From contig CAKSWT010000022.1 in NCBI GenBank assembly GCA_934512135.1, forward strand, positions 1 through 37,572: 37,572 bases of DNA. The letters run 5' to 3'. The notes beneath the pieces were generated by a model, which saw nothing but the letters and a program-made list of their open reading frames with translations, made no database searches and was not told the origin of the DNA. Source of the DNA: an uncultured Oscillospiraceae bacterium (lineage in GTDB: Bacteria; Bacillota; Clostridia; Oscillospirales; Oscillospiraceae). Below, in pieces: positions 24,074 to 32,445 of this stretch. Each line of letters starts with the position of its first letter. Position 1 is the first letter of the stretch. Position numbers and translations under genes: made by a program.

Positions 24074-25111
24074 ATGAACAAGACGCTCCGTCATTTCATC
24101 GATACCAGCGATTTCACCAAGGAAGAGCTGCTGGATATTATCCACCTGTCTCTGGAGATCAAGCAGTGCATCAAGGCCGGCTATTATCCCCCGCTGATGA
24201 AGGACAAGACCCTGGGCATGATCTTCCAGCAGTCCTCCACCCGTACCCGTGTTTCCTTTGAGACTGCCATGAGCCAGATGGGTGGCCATGCCCAGTACCT
24301 GGGGCCCGGCATGATCCAGCTGGGCGGCCATGAGACCATCGGCGACACCGGCAAGGTGCTCTCTCAGCTCATCGACGTGGTGATGGCCCGCGTAATCGAC
24401 CATAAGACGGTGGTGGACCTGGCCAACGCCTGTACCATCCCCGTGCTGAACGGCATGTCCGACTACAACCATCCCACCCAGGAGATCGGTGATATGTGCA
24501 CCATCGTGGAGAATCTGCCTCGGGGCAAGAAGCTGGAGGACTGCAAGGTGGTCTTCGTAGGCGACGCCACCCAGGTCTGCGCTTCTCTGGCCATGATCAC
24601 CACCAAGCTGGGCATGAAGTTCGCCCACTACGGCCCCAAGGGCCATCAGCTGCCCGACAGCCCCAGCGCAGCCTGCCTGCCTGTGATCGAGAAGAACTGC
24701 CGTGAGAGCGGTGCCACCTTTGAGTACGGCGACGACCGGGAGCTGGTCCGGGGTGCGGACTTCATCTACACCGACGTGTGGTACGGCCTCTATGAGTCCG
24801 AGATGCCCAAGGAAGAGCGTGTCCGTATTTTCGGCGACTACCAGGTCAACCGGGATATGATGCAGATGGGCAACATCGGCTGCAAGTTTATGCACTGTCT
24901 GCCTGCCACCCGGGGCGAGGATGTCACCGACGAGGTGGCCGACTCCGAGTCCTCCCTGTGCTGGGATGAGGCCGGCAACCGCCTGACCGCCATGCGTGGC
25001 CTGCTGGTGTACTTCACCCAGTATCAGCGGGAGCAGGAGAGCAGCGAGCTCAAGAAGGCTGCCGCCAGAGAGGCCCTGGAGAACTTCATGGCAGAGCGGG
25101 ACCTGATCTAA
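24074..25111 (+). CDS. ptcA: Putrescine carbamoyltransferase
   Basis: 345 residues. It converts N-carbamoylputrescine and phosphate to putrescine and carbamoyl phosphate. General transcarbamylase motifs: STRTR (55-59, carbamoyl-phosphate site), HPTQ (133-136), HCLP (274-277). What separates it from ornithine carbamoyltransferase is the YGLYE motif at 237-241 in place of the ornithine-binding SMG loop, plus a C-terminal extension helix (about 310-345); both are known marks of enterococcal putrescine carbamoyltransferase (AguB). AGGAGG lies 7 nt before the ATG. Together with carbamate kinase, 19 nt downstream, it makes ATP from agmatine. Confidence 0.95.
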   Translation: MNKTLRHFIDTSDFTKEELLDIIHLSLEIKQCIKAGYYPPLMKDKTLGMIFQQSSTRTRVSFETAMSQMGGHAQYLGPGMIQLGGHETIGDTGKVLSQLIDVVMARVIDHKTVVDLANACTIPVLNGMSDYNHPTQEIGDMCTIVENLPRGKKLEDCKVVFVGDATQVCASLAMITTKLGMKFAHYGPKGHQLPDSPSAACLPVIEKNCRESGATFEYGDDRELVRGADFIYTDVWYGLYESEMPKEERVRIFGDYQVNRDMMQMGNIGCKFMHCLPATRGEDVTDEVADSESSLCWDEAGNRLTAMRGLLVYFTQYQREQESSELKKAAAREALENFMAERDLI

Positions 25112-25130
25112 CGAATAGGAGGGAATCACC

Positions 25131-26072
25131 TTGGAGAAGATCGTCATAGCCTTGGGCGGCAACGCCCTTCAGAGCAAAAACAGCGCGCCCACCGCCGAGG
25201 CTCAGCTGGAGGTGGTGAAGCAGACCTGTGAGCGTATCGCCGACATCAGCGCAGCCGGCTACGAGCTGGCGCTGGTCCACGGCAACGGCCCCCAGGTCGG
25301 GCGCATCGTCCTGGCCAGCGAGACGGCGAAGGACGTGGTTCCGCCTATGCCCTTTGACGTCTGCGGCGCCATGAGCCAGGGCTACATCGGCTATCACATC
25401 CAGCAGGCCATGCGCTATGCGCTGGCCAAGCGGAACCTGGGCATTCCTGTGGTCAGCCTGGTCACCCAGATGATCGTAGAGCGGAATGACCCCGCCTTCC
25501 AGAATCCCACCAAGCCCATCGGCGCCTTCTACACCCAAGAGGAGGCCGAGGAGCTGTCCAAGACCAAGGGCTACATCATGAAGGAGGATGCAGGCCGTGG
25601 CTGGCGCCGGGTGGTGGCTTCGCCGCTGCCTCGGAAGATCGTGGAGATCGACCAGATCCGCCAGCTTTGGGACAAGACCATCGCCATTACCTGCGGCGGC
25701 GGCGGTGTCCCCGTGGTGGAAAATCCCGACGGCACCCTGGAGGGTGTGGCTGCGGTCATTGACAAGGACTACGCGGCGGAGCTCCTGGCGGAGCAGATGG
25801 ACGCAGATGTGCTGATGATCCTCACCGAGGTGGAGAAGGTCGCCATCAACTGGGGAAAGCCCAATCAGGAAAATCTGAGCCACATGTCGCTGGCAGATGC
25901 GGCCCGATATGTGGAGGAGGGACACTTTGCCCCCGGCAGTATGCTGCCCAAGGTCCAGGCCTGCATGAGCTTTGTCCGTTCCAATCCCAAGAAGAAGGCG
26001 ATTATTACCTCGCTGGATAAGGCCATCGACGCCCTGGAGGGCAAAACCGGCACAGTGGTCACCTTCGCATAA
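25131..26072 (+). CDS. arcC: Carbamate kinase
   Basis: 313 residues, normal length. It transfers the phosphate of carbamoyl phosphate to ADP, the energy-yielding step of agmatine or arginine catabolism. Motifs: VIALGGNALQ (5-14), VHGNGPQVG (49-57), PFDVCGAMSQGYIGYHIQQ, VASPLPRKIVE, and AAVIDKDYAAELLAEQMDAD with DVLMILTEV. The start is a TTG at 25131 with AGGAGG 8 nt upstream. It follows putrescine carbamoyltransferase by 19 nt and completes the agmatine deiminase pathway. The next genes (pyrB, pyrI) compete with it for carbamoyl phosphate. Confidence 0.97.
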   Translation: MEKIVIALGGNALQSKNSAPTAEAQLEVVKQTCERIADISAAGYELALVHGNGPQVGRIVLASETAKDVVPPMPFDVCGAMSQGYIGYHIQQAMRYALAKRNLGIPVVSLVTQMIVERNDPAFQNPTKPIGAFYTQEEAEELSKTKGYIMKEDAGRGWRRVVASPLPRKIVEIDQIRQLWDKTIAITCGGGGVPVVENPDGTLEGVAAVIDKDYAAELLAEQMDADVLMILTEVEKVAINWGKPNQENLSHMSLADAARYVEEGHFAPGSMLPKVQACMSFVRSNPKKKAIITSLDKAIDALEGKTGTVVTFA

Positions 26073-26164
26073 CTGAACAAACCCATGGGCTTCCCATTCC
26101 TCGAAATATCGCCGAGCGAAGGGGGGCCCATGTTCTGCGTCATTCCACAAAAAGGAGCGTTTTC

Positions 26165-27082
26165 ATGAGAAATTTGATCAATATCACCGACCTGACCCCT
26201 GAGGAGATCGACCAGCTCATTGCCGTGGCCGAGGATATTCAGGAGAATCCTGTGAAGTATCAGAGTGTCTGCGCCCATAAAAAGCTGGCAACTTTGTTTT
26301 TCGAGCCCTCCACCCGGACCCGGCTGTCCTTTGAGGCGGCCATGCTGGAGCTGGGCGGCAGCGTTCTGGGCTTCTCTGAGGCCTCCAGCTCCTCCACGGC
26401 CAAGGGCGAGACCGTCAGCGACACCGTTCGGACGGTTTGCTGCTATGCGGACATCATCGCCATGCGCCATCCCAAGGAGGGCGCGCCCTACGCCGCCAGC
26501 AAGAAGGCCACCCGGCCCATTATCAACGCCGGAGACGGAGGCCACAACCATCCCACCCAGACCCTGACGGATCTGTTGACCATTCACCGGGAAAAGGGCC
26601 GGCTCACGGATTTCACCATCGGCTTCTGCGGAGATCTGAAGTTCGGGCGGACAGTTCATTCCCTGGTGACGGCCTTGGCCTGCTACCAGGGCATCCGATT
26701 TGTGTTCATCTCTCCCGAGGAGCTGCGGCTGCCGGACTATCTAATTGAGAACATCCTGAACAAAAAGCATCTCCCCTATCGGGAGACCTCCAGTCTGGAG
26801 GAGGCCATGCCCCAGCTGGATTTCCTGTACATGACCCGGGTGCAGCGGGAGCGGTTCTTCAACGAGGCGGACTATGTCCGGTTGAAGGATACCTACATTT
26901 TGGATCCGGAAAAGCTGACCCTGGCCAAGCCGGATATGGCAATTCTGCATCCTCTGCCCCGTGTGAACGAGATCACCGTGGACGTGGATGAGGATCCCCG
27001 TGCCCGATACTTTGAGCAGGCCCTAAACGGAAAGTATATCCGTATGGCCCTGATTATGAAGCTGCTGGGACTCAGCGCCTAA
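26165..27082 (+). CDS. pyrB: Aspartate carbamoyltransferase, catalytic subunit
   Basis: 305 residues. It joins carbamoyl phosphate and aspartate to N-carbamoylaspartate, the first committed pyrimidine step. Motifs: STRTR (49-53), the mobile SSSSTAKGET loop with K80 (the residue reaching into the neighbouring active site), MRHP (100-103), HPTQ (129-132), TRVQRER (the R and Q that bind aspartate) and LPRVNEI, all absent in putrescine or ornithine enzymes. So it is a real ATCase, not a second putrescine enzyme. AAAGGAG precedes the ATG. It lies 92 nt after carbamate kinase. No pyrC, pyrD, pyrE, pyrF or carAB is in this operon. Confidence 0.96.
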   Translation: MRNLINITDLTPEEIDQLIAVAEDIQENPVKYQSVCAHKKLATLFFEPSTRTRLSFEAAMLELGGSVLGFSEASSSSTAKGETVSDTVRTVCCYADIIAMRHPKEGAPYAASKKATRPIINAGDGGHNHPTQTLTDLLTIHREKGRLTDFTIGFCGDLKFGRTVHSLVTALACYQGIRFVFISPEELRLPDYLIENILNKKHLPYRETSSLEEAMPQLDFLYMTRVQRERFFNEADYVRLKDTYILDPEKLTLAKPDMAILHPLPRVNEITVDVDEDPRARYFEQALNGKYIRMALIMKLLGLSA

Positions 27083-27098
27083 CGAAGGAGGACAGACG

Positions 27099-27518
27099 AT
27101 GAATATTGACGCCATTCAAAACGGATATGTGCTGGACCACATTCAGGCGGGCGCCAGCCTGGACATTGTGCGCCTGCTGAAGCTGGACCGGCTGGACTGC
27201 TCCGTGGCCATCATCAAAAACGCCCGCAGTACCAAAATGGGCCGAAAGGATATTATTAAAATCGACGAGCTCATTGATCTGGATTTTGATGTGCTGGGCT
27301 ATGTGGACCCGGACATTACGGTGGACATCATCCGAGAGGGCAAGCAGGTGGAGAAAAAGCATCTCACCCTGCCCAAGACCCTGACCAATGTGATCCGCTG
27401 CAAAAATCCCCGTTGCATCACCACCGCAGACGCCACCCTGGACAGCGAGTTTATGCTGACGGACCCGGAAAAACGCCGCTACTGCTGCGTCTACTGCGAG
27501 ACGGAGTACCGCAGATAA
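27099..27518 (+). CDS. pyrI: Aspartate carbamoyltransferase, regulatory subunit
   Basis: 139 residues, slightly shorter than the enteric protein (about 150). Residues 1-95 are the nucleotide-binding domain (MNIDAIQNGYVLDHIQAG, LLKLDRLDCSVAIIKNARST, KMGRKDIIKID); the C-terminal zinc site is formed by C101, C106, C130 and C133. It holds catalytic trimers together and senses CTP (inhibition) and ATP. Thus the ATCase of this operon should be throttled by end-product. It starts 16 nt after pyrB with AAGGAGG upstream. Confidence 0.96.
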   Translation: MNIDAIQNGYVLDHIQAGASLDIVRLLKLDRLDCSVAIIKNARSTKMGRKDIIKIDELIDLDFDVLGYVDPDITVDIIREGKQVEKKHLTLPKTLTNVIRCKNPRCITTADATLDSEFMLTDPEKRRYCCVYCETEYRR

Positions 27519-27557
27519 ACCGCGCCCACAGGCCACCAAGAAAAGAGATGACGAATT

Positions 27558-28910
27558 ATGTCAACGGGACTTTTGGCGATTGGGATCATCGCCATCATTA
27601 TTGTAGGGGCCATCGCCACCAGACGGTGTACGGAGTTCCTGCTGCTGGGCTCTGTGCTGGGGGCGTTTATCCTCTACGGCGCCCGGGGTTTGCCGGAATG
27701 GATCGGGATTGTCCAGCAGGTCGTGGCGGAGAACGCCTGGCTGTGGCTGGTCTGCGGCCTCTTTGGCAGTCTGATTGCCCTGCTCCAGGCCTCCAAGGGG
27801 ACCTTCGGCTTCTCCAAGGTGGTGTCAAAGCTCTGTACCAATGAAAGGCGTACGCTGCTGACCTCCTTTATTTTGGGCATACTGCTCTTTGTGGATGACT
27901 ATCTCAATGTGCTGACCATCGGCGTCTGTATGAAGGGCGTCTACGACAAGCGAAAGCTGCCCCGGGAATCCCTGGCCTTCATCCTCAACTCCACGGGAGC
28001 CCCGGTGTGCGTGCTGCTGCCGGTTTCCACCTGGGCGGTGTTCTTTGGGTCCCTGTTCTATGAGGAGGAGATCATCTCCAGTCGGTACAGCTCCGGCATT
28101 GACGCCTATATCCATGCAATTCCCTTTAGCTTTTATCCAATCCTTGCCTTGCTGGTGGTGTTCCTGTTCTGCCTGGGGGTAATCCCCAAGCTGGGGGCCA
28201 TGAAAAAGGCCTTCCGCCGGGTGGCGGAGACCGGAAAGGTATACAGCGACGCCAGTCGCAGGCTGAACCAGACCGATCCCACTGCAGCCGAGGGAGAGGG
28301 GAATGTGTGGTTCTTCCTGATTCCAATGCTGGTCTTGGTGGCCGTGGGCGTAATCACAACGGATATTCTTCTGGCGGTGGTGGTGGCCCTGGTGGTCTGC
28401 CTGGTGCTGTATGTTCCCGCAAAGCTGATGAGCATGGAGGAGTTTTTTAACCATACGGTTTCCGGCTTCTGTGATATGATGTCCATCTTCTTTATGCTGG
28501 TGGCGGCCTTTACCTTAAAGGAGGTCTGCGACCGGATGCTGCTGACGCAGTTTCTGGTGGCCCTGGCGGAGCCGCTGCTGTCGCCCCGAATTTTTCCGGT
28601 GGTGTCCTTTCTGCTGCTGGGGATCCTGGCCTTTGTAACCGGCTCCAACTGGGGCATGAGCGCCGTGGTGACGCCCATTCTGCTGCCCATGTGCGCGGCC
28701 CTGGGGGCAAACCCGGTGCTGACCATGGCGGCTATCGTCTCCGGCGGAACCTTTGGCAGTCACGCCTGCTTCTACACAGACGCCACCATCCTGGCCGCCA
28801 ACAGCGCCGGGATCGACAACATGGAGCATGCCATTTCCCAGTTGCCATATGTGATGATTGCTGCTATACTTTCTATTGTGGGCTTTTTGGTAGCGGGCTA
28901 TCTCATGTGA
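27558..28910 (+). CDS. NhaC-family Na+/H+ antiporter
   Basis: 450 residues with about 11-12 membrane helices. The family landmarks include LLFVDDYLNVLTIGVCMKGV (charged DD in a helix), LNSTGAPVCVLLPVSTWAVFF, and near the end TGSNWGMSAVVTPILLPM and SGGTFGSHACFYTDATILAANSAG. Related members exchange Na+ for H+, or malate/lactate. In this operon it could balance the protons and charge moved during agmatine fermentation, or export an acid end-product. The ribosome site before 27558 is poor (AAGAGA), perhaps coupled to the upstream pyrI. The substrate is not certain. Confidence 0.85.
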   Translation: MSTGLLAIGIIAIIIVGAIATRRCTEFLLLGSVLGAFILYGARGLPEWIGIVQQVVAENAWLWLVCGLFGSLIALLQASKGTFGFSKVVSKLCTNERRTLLTSFILGILLFVDDYLNVLTIGVCMKGVYDKRKLPRESLAFILNSTGAPVCVLLPVSTWAVFFGSLFYEEEIISSRYSSGIDAYIHAIPFSFYPILALLVVFLFCLGVIPKLGAMKKAFRRVAETGKVYSDASRRLNQTDPTAAEGEGNVWFFLIPMLVLVAVGVITTDILLAVVVALVVCLVLYVPAKLMSMEEFFNHTVSGFCDMMSIFFMLVAAFTLKEVCDRMLLTQFLVALAEPLLSPRIFPVVSFLLLGILAFVTGSNWGMSAVVTPILLPMCAALGANPVLTMAAIVSGGTFGSHACFYTDATILAANSAGIDNMEHAISQLPYVMIAAILSIVGFLVAGYLM

Positions 28911-28929
28911 AGAAGCGGGAGGCGTGAAC

Positions 28930-29595
28930 ATGAAAGAGAACAAGTTTGTCATGACCATTACCAACCAGTTTTCCAGTACCGGCCGGGTCATTGCCCAGAA
29001 GCTCAGCCGGCTGCTGGAGGTTCCCTGCTACAATGAGTATATCATCCGGGAGACCGCCAAGACACTGGGGCTGCCGGAGGACGTGGTGGAGAGCACCGAG
29101 GAGCGGAGCAAGCGGCAGGTAGCAGATGCCTTCTTTCCCACGCTGTTCCAGAGCCACGGCAGCCGGACCAATGACACCCAGGACCGCATTTTCGAGACCC
29201 AGAACCGGATTATCCGGGCGTTGGCGGAAAAGGAGAGCTGCATCATTGTGGGACGGTGTGCAGACTTTGTGCTGGAGGAGCATCCGAACGCCGTCCATGT
29301 GTACATCTATGCCCCCTACGCCGACCGGGTGAAGCACTGCATGAGCTGGAAGCAGGTGGATGAGGAATCCGCCCGCCGAATGATCGCCCAGCAGGACGAA
29401 AACCGGATCGCCTACCATATCAACTACACAGGCTTCAGCCCCGATGACAAGGGGCATAAGGATCTGCTGGTCAATGCCAGCCTCTTGGGCACCGACGGTA
29501 CGGCACAGCTTCTGGCGGAGCTGGTGCGCAGGCGCTTCGACCTCCCTCAGGAGGAACCTCGGCCCCATCGCCTGCCCCGGCAGCACCGGTGGTAA
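28930..29595 (+). CDS. Cytidylate-kinase-like protein
   Basis: 221 residues from the ATG at 28930, where GGGAGG lies 7 nt upstream; the in-frame GTG at 28924 sits too close to it. The protein belongs to the cytidylate-kinase-like family of P-loop proteins: N-terminal strand, then RVIAQKLSRLLEVPCYNEYII, and IIVGRCADFVLEEHPNAVHVYIYAP in the middle. The nucleotide-binding loop is not canonical: instead of GSGG it reads FSSTGR, so kinase activity is uncertain. Last gene of the operon; a role in pyrimidine nucleotide metabolism fits the pyrBI neighbours, but these proteins are often of unknown function. Confidence 0.75.
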   Translation: MKENKFVMTITNQFSSTGRVIAQKLSRLLEVPCYNEYIIRETAKTLGLPEDVVESTEERSKRQVADAFFPTLFQSHGSRTNDTQDRIFETQNRIIRALAEKESCIIVGRCADFVLEEHPNAVHVYIYAPYADRVKHCMSWKQVDEESARRMIAQQDENRIAYHINYTGFSPDDKGHKDLLVNASLLGTDGTAQLLAELVRRRFDLPQEEPRPHRLPRQHRW

Positions 29596-29598
29596 ACA

Positions 29599-29636
29599 AA
29601 AACACCGCTGATTTTATCGGAAATCGGCGGTGTTTT
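29599..29636 (+). terminator. Terminator of the agmatine/pyrimidine operon
   Basis: A 16-bp stem with one G-U pair (29599-29614 with 29621-29636) and a 6-nt loop, 3 nt after the last stop codon; the right arm ends in TGTTTT. It carries an A-run on the left and a T-run on the right, so it may work in both directions. It closes an operon of about 8.3 kb. Confidence 0.9.
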
Positions 29637-29729
29637 GTGGTTGGCCCCAGGCGTCCCGGTACGCCGGGGATGCGAACAAGGCCGGGAGTGCCGCTATCCC
29701 GCCGTATCATTTGTCGCCCCGGAAAACGG

Positions 29730-29758
29730 TTGAAAAATATTCTTGCCTGCGGTACAAT
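29730..29758 (+). promoter_or_regulatory. Promoter of the large flavin reductase gene
   Basis: TTGAAA (29730-29735), 17-bp spacer, TACAAT (29753-29758), 40 nt before the start codon. Good sigma-A match; it separates the reductase from the operon upstream. Confidence 0.75.
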
Positions 29759-29798
29759 AGAAACGGTTAGATTTCAATTCGTACAGGAGTGATTTATT

Positions 29799-31787
29799 AT
29801 GACAAACGCATACCCCCATCTGCTTGCCCCCATCAAGATCGGCAGATTCGTGCTGAAAAACAGAATGCAGTCCTCCAACTCCCTGCCCCACTTCTCCCAG
29901 GGGCCGGAGGAATACCCTGCGGAGGGCACCATGGCCCACTTTATCGGCCGGGCCCGCACGGGAGCCGCCTTTGTGACCCTGGGCGGCTTTGACGACAATG
30001 TGGACAATCCGCCGCTGCCGGACACCTTGGATGTCTCCCATTTTCCGGACTTTGACATGCACAATCCAAAATGTCAGAACTACATCGTAGAAATGCTGGA
30101 GGCCATGCACTATACCGGCTCCATCGTCAGCGGATCTCTGTTCTCCGCCAACAAGAAGTTCCGCTATGTCAACGAGGCGGGACAACTGGAGATCATCGAC
30201 GCCAATGCCCCCCAGGTGGGTGCCGGGGCCACCTCTGCCATGAACTATCAATTCGTGGGTGACGAGATTTCCGTGGAAAACCTCCATAAAATCGCAAAGA
30301 GCTATGCCCAGCAGGCCAAGCTCTATCAGCGGCTGGGCTTTGACGCCGTGACCATCCACATGAGCTACCGGGCGCAGCTCCCCGGTCAGCTGCTCTCTCC
30401 CCTGAGCAACACCCGTACCGATGAATATGGCGGTACTCTGGAGAACCGTGCCCGGTTCCCCCTGGAGATCTTTTCCGAGATTCGGAAGGCCGTGGGGAAC
30501 AATATGCTCATTGAGATTCAGTTTTCCGCCCAGGAGCCGGAGGGCGGCTACACCATTGAGGAGGGCATCGAGTTCCTGAAGCTGGCACAGGAGTATGTGG
30601 ACATTGTCCAGGTCCGTTCCGCCGAGGGAGACCCCAACCATCCCATTCCCTTTGAGCTCAATCCCACCCCCTTCCTGGAGCAGGCCGCAAAGATCAAGGC
30701 CGCCGGGCTGGACGTTGTGGTTTCTAACGTGGGCGGCTGGTTCTATCCGGAGATGGCGGAAAAGGCCATTGCGGAGGGAAAGCTGGACATGGTGGCCATG
30801 GCCCGGGCCTGGATTTCCAACCCCAACTACGGTGATTTCCTCTATGAGGATAAGGCGGAGGATCTGGTGCCCTGCCTCCGGTGCAACAAGTGCCATGGCC
30901 GGGGGAAAAACGACATTCTCACCACCGTCTGCTCCGTGAACCCCAAATTCGGCTTTGAGGTGGTGGATCGGTTCCTGCAAACCGCGCCCAAGGGCCGGAA
31001 GAACATTGCGGTCATCGGCGGCGGCCCTGGCGGCATGCGTACCGCCATTTACCTGGCGGACCGGGGACACACCGTTACCATCTATGAGAAGGAGGACAAG
31101 CTGGGCGGCGCCATCAAGCATGCGGATTACGTTCCCTTTAAGTGGACCCTGAAGGACTATAAGGACTTCCTGATCCGTCAGGTGGAGAAGAAGGGCATTC
31201 ATGTGGTGCTAAACACCGCCGTTACGCCGGAGATGGTCCGGGATCGCTATGACACGGTGATTGCCGCCGTGGGCGCCCAGCCTGTGATTCCGCCCATCCC
31301 CGGGGCAACGGGGGACAATGTCACCGTGGCCACCGACGCCATTATGCATTCCGAGAAAATCGGACAGAATGTGGTGGTCATTGGCGGCGGCGAGGTTGGC
31401 GTGGAGACCGGCATGTTCCTGGCCCAGCAGGGGAAAAACGTCACCGTCATCGAAATGCGGGATGAATTGGCGGCGGACACCACGGTGATGCACTACCGCT
31501 CTATGTTCTCTGCTGCCTGGGAGGCGATTCCCACCTTCCACTATGTACTCAACGCCACAGCCAAGGAGATTGCTGCCGACCATGTGACCTATACGGACAA
31601 GGAGGGGGTTGACCATGAAATTCCCGCCGAGTCTGTGATCCTGTCTGTGGGAATGCGCAGTAAGACCGACGAGGCCCTTAGCTTCTACGGCACCAATCCC
31701 GGCTTCTACATGGTGGGTGACTGCCGGAAGCCTGGCACCATTCAGACCACCAACCGTAGTGCCTATGTAACGGCCAGCAATATTTAA
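29799..31787 (+). CDS. Old Yellow Enzyme-type FMN/4Fe-4S/FAD oxidoreductase
   Basis: 662 residues, the length of 2,4-dienoyl-CoA reductase-type enzymes. Residues 1-345: FMN-binding TIM barrel (LLAPIKIGRFVLKNRM, then NTRTDEYGGTLENRARF). 359-378: four cysteines C359, C362, C365, C378 for a 4Fe-4S cluster. From 400: FAD domain (VIGGGPGGMRTAIYLADRG) and an inserted NAD(P)H domain (VVVIGGGEVGVETG). Electrons go NAD(P)H to FAD, FeS, FMN and then an enoate or enone. The usual active-site HGAHGYL is replaced by H187-MSYRAQLPG, so the substrate class likely differs from dienoyl-CoA. Bile-acid and steroid reductases such as BaiCD belong to this superfamily. AGGAG lies 9 nt before the ATG. Confidence 0.9.
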   Translation: MTNAYPHLLAPIKIGRFVLKNRMQSSNSLPHFSQGPEEYPAEGTMAHFIGRARTGAAFVTLGGFDDNVDNPPLPDTLDVSHFPDFDMHNPKCQNYIVEMLEAMHYTGSIVSGSLFSANKKFRYVNEAGQLEIIDANAPQVGAGATSAMNYQFVGDEISVENLHKIAKSYAQQAKLYQRLGFDAVTIHMSYRAQLPGQLLSPLSNTRTDEYGGTLENRARFPLEIFSEIRKAVGNNMLIEIQFSAQEPEGGYTIEEGIEFLKLAQEYVDIVQVRSAEGDPNHPIPFELNPTPFLEQAAKIKAAGLDVVVSNVGGWFYPEMAEKAIAEGKLDMVAMARAWISNPNYGDFLYEDKAEDLVPCLRCNKCHGRGKNDILTTVCSVNPKFGFEVVDRFLQTAPKGRKNIAVIGGGPGGMRTAIYLADRGHTVTIYEKEDKLGGAIKHADYVPFKWTLKDYKDFLIRQVEKKGIHVVLNTAVTPEMVRDRYDTVIAAVGAQPVIPPIPGATGDNVTVATDAIMHSEKIGQNVVVIGGGEVGVETGMFLAQQGKNVTVIEMRDELAADTTVMHYRSMFSAAWEAIPTFHYVLNATAKEIAADHVTYTDKEGVDHEIPAESVILSVGMRSKTDEALSFYGTNPGFYMVGDCRKPGTIQTTNRSAYVTASNI

Positions 31788-31826
31788 ACGGCCGGGCTTG
31801 CCCGGACTGCGGTGAGAATGCAACAA

Positions 31827-31867
31827 GGAACCCCCAATGCCGGCGGATGTGCGGCATTGGGGGTTCC
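31827..31867 (+). terminator. Terminator of the flavin reductase gene
   Basis: A perfect 16-bp stem (31827-31842 with 31852-31867) with a 9-nt loop, 40 nt after the stop codon. The downstream T-run is weak. Confidence 0.7.
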
Positions 31868-32387
31868 GATTATGAGACAGGGATGTTCATTTGTTAGCCT
31901 TATGGAGCTTCGCTGGGACAAGCCGTGGATGCAGTCAGGGGGTGTGACGAAAAACCCTTCTGCCAGTCCCTTCAGGCGCTGTATCAGCTTCTGGGGCTCC
32001 TTCACCGGCTCGGCGGGGGTGTGAGGGGGTTCCCGGCAGAATACAGCAGATGCCCCGAATGATAAGCTGGACCTCCACGCCTGCGCGGGAGGCTTCCGCC
32101 AGTTTGTCAATGACCTCCCGTTCCGTGACGGAATTGGCCTTGATGCCAAAGGGGTTTGTACGTCATCATAAATACCTCATTTTTGTTGATTACCGTGAAA
32201 GCTCTACCCGAGTGTGTTCTGAAAAACACCTGGGGGAAAGGCCCGACTCGGCGGCCCTTGGGCAAGGTGCACCATGGCGCAAGCGCCCATCCTGCATGTG
32301 TATTCTAGTATAATGGTGCAATGTAAACTGCATAAGCCCGACTGCGTAAAATTCAGGTAAAAAACTGGGAAGCCGGGGCAGATTTAA
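31868..32387. other. Gene-free region with decayed sequence
   Basis: About 520 nt hold no intact gene. A polyphosphate-kinase fragment lies at 32024-32162 (separate entry). The rest contains short open stretches on both strands with no ribosome sites and no family signature that I recognise. It separates the reductase gene from lipoprotein copy 4, which converge here. Confidence 0.55.
32024..32162 (-). pseudogene. Polyphosphate kinase (Ppk1) fragment
   Basis: In one minus-strand frame about 40 residues read FGIKANSVTEREVIDKLAEA followed by SRAGVEVQLIIRGICCILPG. This is the conserved C-terminal part of Ppk1, where members have a Lys-Met-Asn-Ser segment, an (A/S)S-x-(A/S)GV helix and the signature I-(V/I)-R-G-I-C-C-L-x-P-G. 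The frame is closed by a stop just upstream and diverges after the signature, so only about 6% of a full ppk1 remains. No start or ribosome site. A remnant of a lost or displaced ppk1 gene. Confidence 0.75.
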
Positions 32388-32418
32388 GAGCCGTCCGACA
32401 GCGTATGTCGGACGGCTC
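32388..32418 (-). terminator. Terminator of lipoprotein copy 4
   Basis: A perfect 13-bp stem (32388-32400 with 32406-32418) with a 5-nt loop, 27 nt past the lipoprotein stop codon. The minus-strand tail TTAAATCT is moderately T-rich. Confidence 0.75.
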
Positions 32419-32445
32419 AAATTTGCCGTTATGGGGGAGAGGCTC

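Noticed and set aside
24074..25111. Ornithine carbamoyltransferase (arginine deiminase pathway)
   Set aside because: YGLYE replaces the ornithine loop, and an agmatine deiminase, not an arginine deiminase, lies upstream.
26165..27082. A second putrescine or ornithine carbamoyltransferase
   Set aside because: The mobile lysine loop, TRVQRER and the partner pyrI are specific to aspartate carbamoyltransferase.
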